In this document: piece by piece, positions 59,447 to 64,000 of the stretch
Position numbering within the stretch: position 1 is the first letter of the stretch
Layout of the letters: the number at the start of each line of letters is the position of its first letter
Origin: AP-15 sp963762575
Lineage (GTDB): Bacteria; Pseudomonadota; Alphaproteobacteria; ATCC43930; CGMCC-115725
Reading direction: 5' to 3'
DNA length: 64,000 bases
NCBI GenBank assembly: GCA_963762575.1
Contig: CAVXLL010000002.1
Coordinates: forward strand, 124,001 to 188,000
Notes under the pieces: generated by a model
Seen by the model: the letters and a program-made list of their open reading frames with translations, nothing else
The model's database searches: none
What the model was told of the DNA's origin: nothing
Made by a program: the position numbers and the translations under genes

Positions 59447-59802
59447 CTTATCACCGTACGACGAAAATAGAGTAACTGATTGATTTCCGCGACTGCGTAA
59501 TTTGAGAAGAAAATGACCCAAAATGGTGCTTTATTGTGTATAAAGGTTCTTCAGGCTTTACGAGCCAACGCCTTGTAATTGAAAAGGTGTAAGTAATTCC
59601 GACAGAGCGATATGCGCCGCGGTATTCGGGCTAGCCGTTGCCTCAGGGCCTCAGCCCGTAGATTGCAGCGGTAATGACTGCGGCTACCCCAGCAGCCCGG
59701 CTGCGTTGCGCATAGAGCGGTTGCCGCAACAGAGGCGAGAGTTGACAGCGCGAGTACTGCGACCAGGGCTTGCCCACTGATACCGCATCACAATTCCCTG
59801 CA

Positions 59803-60402
59803 CTACCTCTCTGTCGCTTCTGCTGCCCTCGCCGTGCTGGTGCCCGCAGCGGCGGCTTGTTGACGCCGCGCCACGCTGCAGGAGGTAAGTGGAAATCTCC
59901 ATTCGGTCTGGTCTGCCCGTTGCGGCATCCCCGCGCGCCCGGGATTGAGCATCGCCTGAGAGACGCGTAAGGCAGTCGGCCAGCGGGCCTTGATAAAAGC
60001 CGTGGCGGCGATGATGTCGCGATCGTCGAGGACATCCCTGAAGGCGGGCATGAACGAGACGTCGCCGGCTGGCGCCGAGGGGAACCTTCCGTACTTGATC
60101 ATGTGAAAGATGTCTTCGTCCGAGTGCTGCCAGGTACGGCCGGTTTCGTCATGGGCTGGCGCCCGCCTGCCGGCAAATTCGTCCTTGAGCTGCCACAGCG
60201 GCTGCCCCTGAAGATTTCGGCCGTGGCAGGATGCGCAGCGTGCCATGTAAACGCTCTTTCCGTGCTTCACGGTCGCGGCATCATCGGCGTCGGCGAAGTG
60301 CGCGCCTCCGGCTGTCGGCGCATGGAGGGCCAGCGCTCCGCCGAATGAGAACAGGCCGAGCGCCGCTGCTATGAGGGCAGCGAACCCCGTTCGGCTCATC
60401 AC
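59803..60402 (-). CDS. c-type cytochrome, exported
   Basis: A 199-residue single-haem protein from ATG 60402 (ATG 60399 possible). The signal peptide is SRTGFAALIAAALGLFSFGG. Haem attachment is ARCASCHGRNLQG with CXXCH, and the distal Met is in GDVSFMPAFRDVLDDRD. The C-terminal 40 residues after LNPGRAGMPQR are not conserved and look like low-complexity sequence, possibly a late frame error. It lies 13 bases after the multicopper oxidase stop on the same strand, so it probably receives or donates electrons to that oxidase. Confidence 0.85.
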   Translation of the reverse strand: MMSRTGFAALIAAALGLFSFGGALALHAPTAGGAHFADADDAATVKHGKSVYMARCASCHGRNLQGQPLWQLKDEFAGRRAPAHDETGRTWQHSDEDIFHMIKYGRFPSAPAGDVSFMPAFRDVLDDRDIIAATAFIKARWPTALRVSQAMLNPGRAGMPQRADQTEWRFPLTSCSVARRQQAAAAGTSTARAAEATER

Positions 60403-60415
60403 CTCCTCTGGCGGA

Positions 60416-62026
60416 TTATCGGGGAAGCACGCGGATCGTCGCCATCATGCCGGCGTCCTCATGGCCGAGAATATGGCAGTGATAGACAAAGTCCCCGACA
60501 TCCATGCCCCGAAAATCCATGCGCACCTTGACGCTGGGATAGGGCCCCGTACCGCTCCAGTAAGGAACCTGGATCATGTCGAGGTATTGACTTTGCTCCG
60601 GGGGCACCGGCACGCCGTTCTGCTCCAGCAGCAGAAAGTGAATCTGGTGCATGTGGAACTCGTGGTTCTCCTGGGACCGGTTCTGGATTGTCCAATCCTC
60701 CACGGCGCCCTGCTTGGTAACGATTGCCGGAGGGTTGTTCGGATCGAACAGCGTTGGGGTGGCTCCGTCCACTGTGATGAAAAAGTTGGTCGGGCTCGCC
60801 GGATTGCTCGGGTCCGAGAGCACCTCGGAGAAATAGAGTGTTCGTTTCGCCGTCGCCGTCGCGTTGGCGAGGCCTTCGAAGAGCTCGTGATTTGCCGGTA
60901 GCGAGGGCGAAGCGATCACCGGCAGCGGAGGTGGCGACGCCGTCGTCACGATGCTGGCGAGCGGCCGAGTCGGATCGTTGTCGCCATCCGGGCCAGTGTC
61001 GATGTTCAGCGTCAGGAATCTCGCGTTTTTGACCTTCGTCGACGGCCCGGTCACGATGAATTCTGCGCGAGCCGCAGGAGCCAGCAAAATATGGGTCTGC
61101 GTGATCAGCTGGCCTTGCATTGTACCGTCCTGAGAGCCGATCGGAACGCCGTCGAGCGCCACAATTTGGAGCGGCTGCGCCGCGCCGTCGTACCGCAATT
61201 GCAGATCGATGATCGTATCGGCCGAGGCGTTTGCAACACGCCAAAACTCCTGCTGTCCTGGCTTCATCTGAATAACGGCCGGGGTAAATGTTGGATAAAG
61301 GATCGGCACATAATTGAGCGAGACGTCCCATGAGGGCACGTTCCCGCCCGGGGTCGGCCCGCCCGGTATGGTCTGGTCGCGGATCAATAGCACGCGCTCC
61401 TGCAATCCGCCGACTGCCGGCTGCACGTTTTCGATACCATCGACGATGATCGCCCCCGATGCGCCGCCCTGCACGGCCGGCTCGGAAAGCCCGTGGACAT
61501 GCGGGTGATACCAGTAGAGTCCGGGGGGTTCGTTCGTCGGGAATTGCACGCTGTATTTGAAGGTTTCGCCAGAGTTGATGATCGTGTGAACCACTTGGTC
61601 GCTGTGGCAAGCCGGCGACGTATTCGTCCCGTGGAAATGCACGTTGAGCGATGTGATCGTCATCGTCACATCACCGCAGCGGTCCGCTGCATTCGCTACG
61701 ACCTCGGTCGGCGACCCCGCCGGCGGGGCCGGATTGCGATTGGTCACCGAAAGATCGAGCGTGTCGCCCGGCCGCACATGCAATGTCGGCGATTGCAGGC
61801 CGTCCGGCGTCACGAAGCAGAAAAGCGTCCGACCGGCACCGTCGACGGTCGTGTAATAGTCGAAAGATACCTTAAGCGTGCCGTTGCTGCTGAAGAGGTC
61901 CGGCGGCGAAGTGACAACGGCTCCCGCATCCGGGCGCGGACAAGGGTTATTGTTGGCGGAGGCGGATAATGGCGCGACAACACACGCCAGCAGCGCTGCG
62001 GCCAGCGCGCCGGTAAACGTCCACAT
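60416..62026 (-). CDS. Multicopper oxidase
   Basis: A 536-residue exported protein from ATG 62026 (an in-frame extension to 62092 lacks conserved content). Signal peptide: WTFTGALAAALLACVVAPLS. All four copper motifs are seen: NVHFHGTNTS, YWYHPHVHGLSE, HEFHMHQIHFLLLEQ, and FVYHCHILGHEDAGMMATIR with the type-1 Cys, His and Met. The laccase/bilirubin-oxidase group oxidises phenols, Cu(I), Fe(II) or Mn(II) while reducing O2. Its leader contains a Fur-like box, and a TonB receptor gene lies just upstream, so a ferroxidase or metal-homeostasis role is plausible. The cytochrome c gene follows 13 bases downstream. Confidence 0.9.
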   Translation of the reverse strand: MWTFTGALAAALLACVVAPLSASANNNPCPRPDAGAVVTSPPDLFSSNGTLKVSFDYYTTVDGAGRTLFCFVTPDGLQSPTLHVRPGDTLDLSVTNRNPAPPAGSPTEVVANAADRCGDVTMTITSLNVHFHGTNTSPACHSDQVVHTIINSGETFKYSVQFPTNEPPGLYWYHPHVHGLSEPAVQGGASGAIIVDGIENVQPAVGGLQERVLLIRDQTIPGGPTPGGNVPSWDVSLNYVPILYPTFTPAVIQMKPGQQEFWRVANASADTIIDLQLRYDGAAQPLQIVALDGVPIGSQDGTMQGQLITQTHILLAPAARAEFIVTGPSTKVKNARFLTLNIDTGPDGDNDPTRPLASIVTTASPPPLPVIASPSLPANHELFEGLANATATAKRTLYFSEVLSDPSNPASPTNFFITVDGATPTLFDPNNPPAIVTKQGAVEDWTIQNRSQENHEFHMHQIHFLLLEQNGVPVPPEQSQYLDMIQVPYWSGTGPYPSVKVRMDFRGMDVGDFVYHCHILGHEDAGMMATIRVLPR

Positions 62027-62064
62027 AAAGGATACTCTTTGATTGCCGTTTCGGGTGAAAAGAC

Positions 62065-62083
62065 GATAGTAATAATCGTTCGC
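62065..62083 (-). promoter_or_regulatory. Fur-box-like sequence before the multicopper oxidase
   Basis: The 19-base sequence at 62065-62083 agrees with the classical Fur box GATAATGATAATCATTATC at 14 of 19 positions. It is 39 bases before the multicopper oxidase start and 40 bases after the TonB receptor stop. Alphaproteobacteria often use Irr and RirA instead of Fur for iron control, so the identity of the regulator is open. Confidence 0.4.
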
Positions 62084-62122
62084 ATCTGTCAAGCGAATTG
62101 ATGGTAAACCCCTAAAAGATAA

Positions 62123-64000
62123 TCAAAATGTCACACGGATGCCGACTGTGCCGGCGATCGGAACGCCCGGGCTGTAGCTGCGCGGGTTGGTGGCGCCCGG
62201 CGCCTGAGCAATGAACACCGAGGAAGTCGGCGAAAAAGTGCCGAAGGTGTAGTATTTCGTGTTGAATGCGTTTTCGATCAGCCCGAAGAACTGGAGATTT
62301 TTGGTGATCTGATAACTCGTGTGGAGGTTCAACACAAAATAGGGCTGGGTCTTCAGGTTCAGGTTGGCTTCATCGCCGAACAAGTATTGCCCGCTCGCCG
62401 CGATCCCTGTTCCGCCGACCGTCCAGGCATCGGTCATCTTGTAATCGATGCCGAGCTTGCCGAGATTGGCCGGGATCCCTGGAAGGTGATTGCCCGGCTG
62501 AACCTGGATGTTGCCGTTGGCGTCTGCACCGGGGTTGTTCTCGCTGGATTCCGTGAAGCCGCTCTGGAAAGTAGCGCCGATATAAGAATAGGCGATCCAG
62601 GCGAGCAGGCGGGCGGTCTTGAGCTGGGCGCTGACATCGACCCCTTGGCGAAGCGTCGTCCCGACATTCTGAAAGAACGCCCGGCCCTGGATCGGGCTAT
62701 TCACGAACAGGATATCGTTGTTCAAGGTACTGCGATAATAGGCAATGTTCGAGGACAGGTTCGCGCCCTCGAAGGGCTGGAGCTGGCTGCGCAGTCCAGC
62801 TTCGATCGTGTGCGACACGACTTGCTGCAAATTCGGGTCGCCAGTGAAGAAATTCGCAAGGCTGCAGGGGCTCGCGGCACTCGCGCAGGTCAGCTCTGCC
62901 GGGGTTGGCGCCCGATTGGCGTCCGCGTAGCTGGCGTAGACTGTAAGACCGGGAAGAACCTTGTAGGTCAATCCGCCAGCCGGGTTGAAGCGGCTGTAAG
63001 TGTGATTCCCGGTCAGCGCGCTGCCCAGCTGATCGTTCAGATCGATTTGGGCCAGGTTGAAGCGCCCGGCCACGTTACCTGAAAGTTGCGAGGTGAAATC
63101 GACGGTATCGGTGAAGAACGCGCCGTAATAGGCGTCGGAGATCCCGACGCGCACCGGCGCGATTGAACCGTCGGCCTGATCGATGGTGATCCCGGGTCCA
63201 GCGAAAACGCGATCGGATAGAGATAATCCGCCGATTTGAGTGCTCGCGCTGAACAGGGTCTGCGCGCCGTCGAAGCTGAAGCCCGCGATCAGCTGGTTGG
63301 GATGACCGAAAAGCTCGTCACGGTTGGTAACCTGAAGCGAGGCGCCATAGCCATTAGTATTGGTCGATTGCTGATCGAGGTCGGAATAAGGGCCGCCATT
63401 GAGAAAATCGGGGATCGGGTTGCCGTTGCGATCGGTCCCGAAGACCCCGGGCGCCTCGCATAGAAAGCCGGAGCCGTCATTGCACGGTGATAGATCCGGA
63501 ACATTGCCATTGTAGACCTTCTGCAAGAGATAGGTGTAGTAGGCCAGCCCTTGCAGCGAGGTTGTATCATTAATATCGTACGATCCCGTCAGATTGACTT
63601 GCGCATATTTGTTGGTGATCAGATTTGGGGCGGTGAACTGCGCAGCCGGATCGAGCGCCAACAGCTGGACCGGTGAGGTCCCCGGGCCGTTGAGCCGCGT
63701 CTGTGCCGCAGTGACATTGACATGGACTTCGCCACCATTGCCGCGCCAGCCGAGATCGCCATAAAAATTGCCGAGATTGGAGGATTGCAGATCGCGCCAG
63801 CCGCCTTCGTGCAAGCCGGTGACTGCGACGTAAGCCGCGGTGTTGTCGCTCTGGATGCCGTATTGCAGGTTTCCCTGGTAGTGCTGGAACGAGCCGCCGA
63901 GCAGGTCGACCTCGCCTCCTTGATAGGTGAACCCGTTTTTCATCCGCACCGACAATGCACCGCCCAGTGCGTTCAGACCGAAGACGGGGTTGGAGCCGAC
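62123..64000 (-). CDS. TonB-dependent outer-membrane receptor, 5' end outside the window
   Basis: About 625 C-terminal residues of a TonB receptor. The visible part opens inside the plug (SNPVFGLNALGGALSVRMKN), followed by repeated amphipathic barrel strands, for example YGASLQVTNRDELFGHPNQL and GGLTYKVLPGLTVYASYADA, and ends in an aromatic residue (TVGIRVTF), as outer-membrane barrels do. The segment NRAPTPAELTCASAASPCS is typical of receptors for siderophores, haem or other iron carriers. It precedes the multicopper oxidase on the same strand, separated by 96 bases including the Fur-like box. The ligand cannot be named. Confidence 0.93.
   Translation of the reverse strand, partial: VGSNPVFGLNALGGALSVRMKNGFTYQGGEVDLLGGSFQHYQGNLQYGIQSDNTAAYVAVTGLHEGGWRDLQSSNLGNFYGDLGWRGNGGEVHVNVTAAQTRLNGPGTSPVQLLALDPAAQFTAPNLITNKYAQVNLTGSYDINDTTSLQGLAYYTYLLQKVYNGNVPDLSPCNDGSGFLCEAPGVFGTDRNGNPIPDFLNGGPYSDLDQQSTNTNGYGASLQVTNRDELFGHPNQLIAGFSFDGAQTLFSASTQIGGLSLSDRVFAGPGITIDQADGSIAPVRVGISDAYYGAFFTDTVDFTSQLSGNVAGRFNLAQIDLNDQLGSALTGNHTYSRFNPAGGLTYKVLPGLTVYASYADANRAPTPAELTCASAASPCSLANFFTGDPNLQQVVSHTIEAGLRSQLQPFEGANLSSNIAYYRSTLNNDILFVNSPIQGRAFFQNVGTTLRQGVDVSAQLKTARLLAWIAYSYIGATFQSGFTESSENNPGADANGNIQVQPGNHLPGIPANLGKLGIDYKMTDAWTVGGTGIAASGQYLFGDEANLNLKTQPYFVLNLHTSYQITKNLQFFGLIENAFNTKYYTFGTFSPTSSVFIAQAPGATNPRSYSPGVPIAGTVGIRVTF

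Larger units (their letters stand above)
59293..59802. other. AT-rich regulatory gap upstream of the PEP-CTERM gene
   Basis: About 510 bases with no supported gene. The proximal half holds the sigma-54-like promoter (59350-59364) and the TTGTAA/TTACAA dyad. The distal part 59641-59802 is GC-richer and ends in the 3' end of the cytochrome c gene; frames across it encode short hydrophobic stretches (for example AAGVAAVITAAIYGLRP) that lack a start or conserved features. They could be a remnant of a small membrane protein. Confidence 0.5.

Noticed and set aside
59641..59802. Small membrane protein frame ending AAIYGLRP
   Set aside because: No start codon with a ribosome site and no conserved counterpart; kept only as a note on the gap.

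Overview
This is 64 kb of high-GC chromosomal DNA that looks like an alphaproteobacterium. The evidence is the mdh-sucC-sucD-sucA-sucB-lpd TCA operon in the order usual for that class, GGAAC-N16-CGTT promoters of the EcfG general-stress type, a palindromic repeat whose translation gives the LDPAI/SSPAMT peptides common in alphaproteobacterial genomes, and the priA, xerC, uvrB/uvrC and Moco genes. A member of the Rhodospirillales or a relative is my guess. Nothing here fixes the genus. There is no prophage, IS transposase or CRISPR array, and one tRNA gene (Gly, CCC).

Layout. 1-2.9 kb: remains of an aromatic-degradation cluster on the minus strand, with an intact HpaB-type hydroxylase between a frameshifted glyoxalase-fold dioxygenase and a decayed acyl-CoA dehydrogenase. 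2.9-3.7 kb: Phd/PIN toxin-antitoxin pair. 3.8-8.0 kb: TauD/TfdA-type dioxygenase, a candidate small RNA, a zinc alcohol dehydrogenase, and a translationally coupled DUF2161 nuclease-fold/methyltransferase-like pair. 8-14 kb: priA, DUF484, xerC, tandem Lin0512 paralogues, nitroreductase and a carboxymuconolactone-decarboxylase-like protein. 14-23 kb: the TCA operon. 23-30 kb: accessory metabolism (dienelactone hydrolase, cupin, lipid kinase, phosphoesterase, GST, Ldh-type oxidoreductase, GalM) and the tRNA.

30-39 kb is a stress-flavoured accessory island. It holds a repeat-bearing secreted-protein pair, a SYLF lipid-binding protein, a ThDP-dependent oxidase/decarboxylase, a GH15 hydrolase and an AI-2E-type permease, with three EcfG-like promoters, and it ends at a scar where ppc and MFS transporter fragments abut. 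39-44 kb: msrP, an EF-G-like GTPase and an aspartate aminotransferase. 44-50 kb: uvrB, a pteridine-reductase-like SDR, uvrC and pgsA. 50.6-53 kb: mobB-moeA-moaD-moaE, which faces a minus-strand operon (58.3-53.1 kb) for a periplasmic molybdenum hydroxylase, a Rieske protein and a PQQ alcohol dehydrogenase with the lanthanide-type second Asp. 58.6-64 kb: a PEP-CTERM protein with a sigma-54-type promoter, then a cytochrome c, a multicopper oxidase with a Fur-like box, and a TonB receptor cut by the window edge.

Two themes run through the window. First, at least seven genes carry single-base frameshifts; some are clearly decay (acyl-CoA dehydrogenase, ppc), while others (ThDP enzyme, Rieske, catalase-like protein, VOC) could be assembly indels. 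Second, GC-rich palindromic repeats have inserted in frame into essential genes (sucB, uvrC) as well as between genes.
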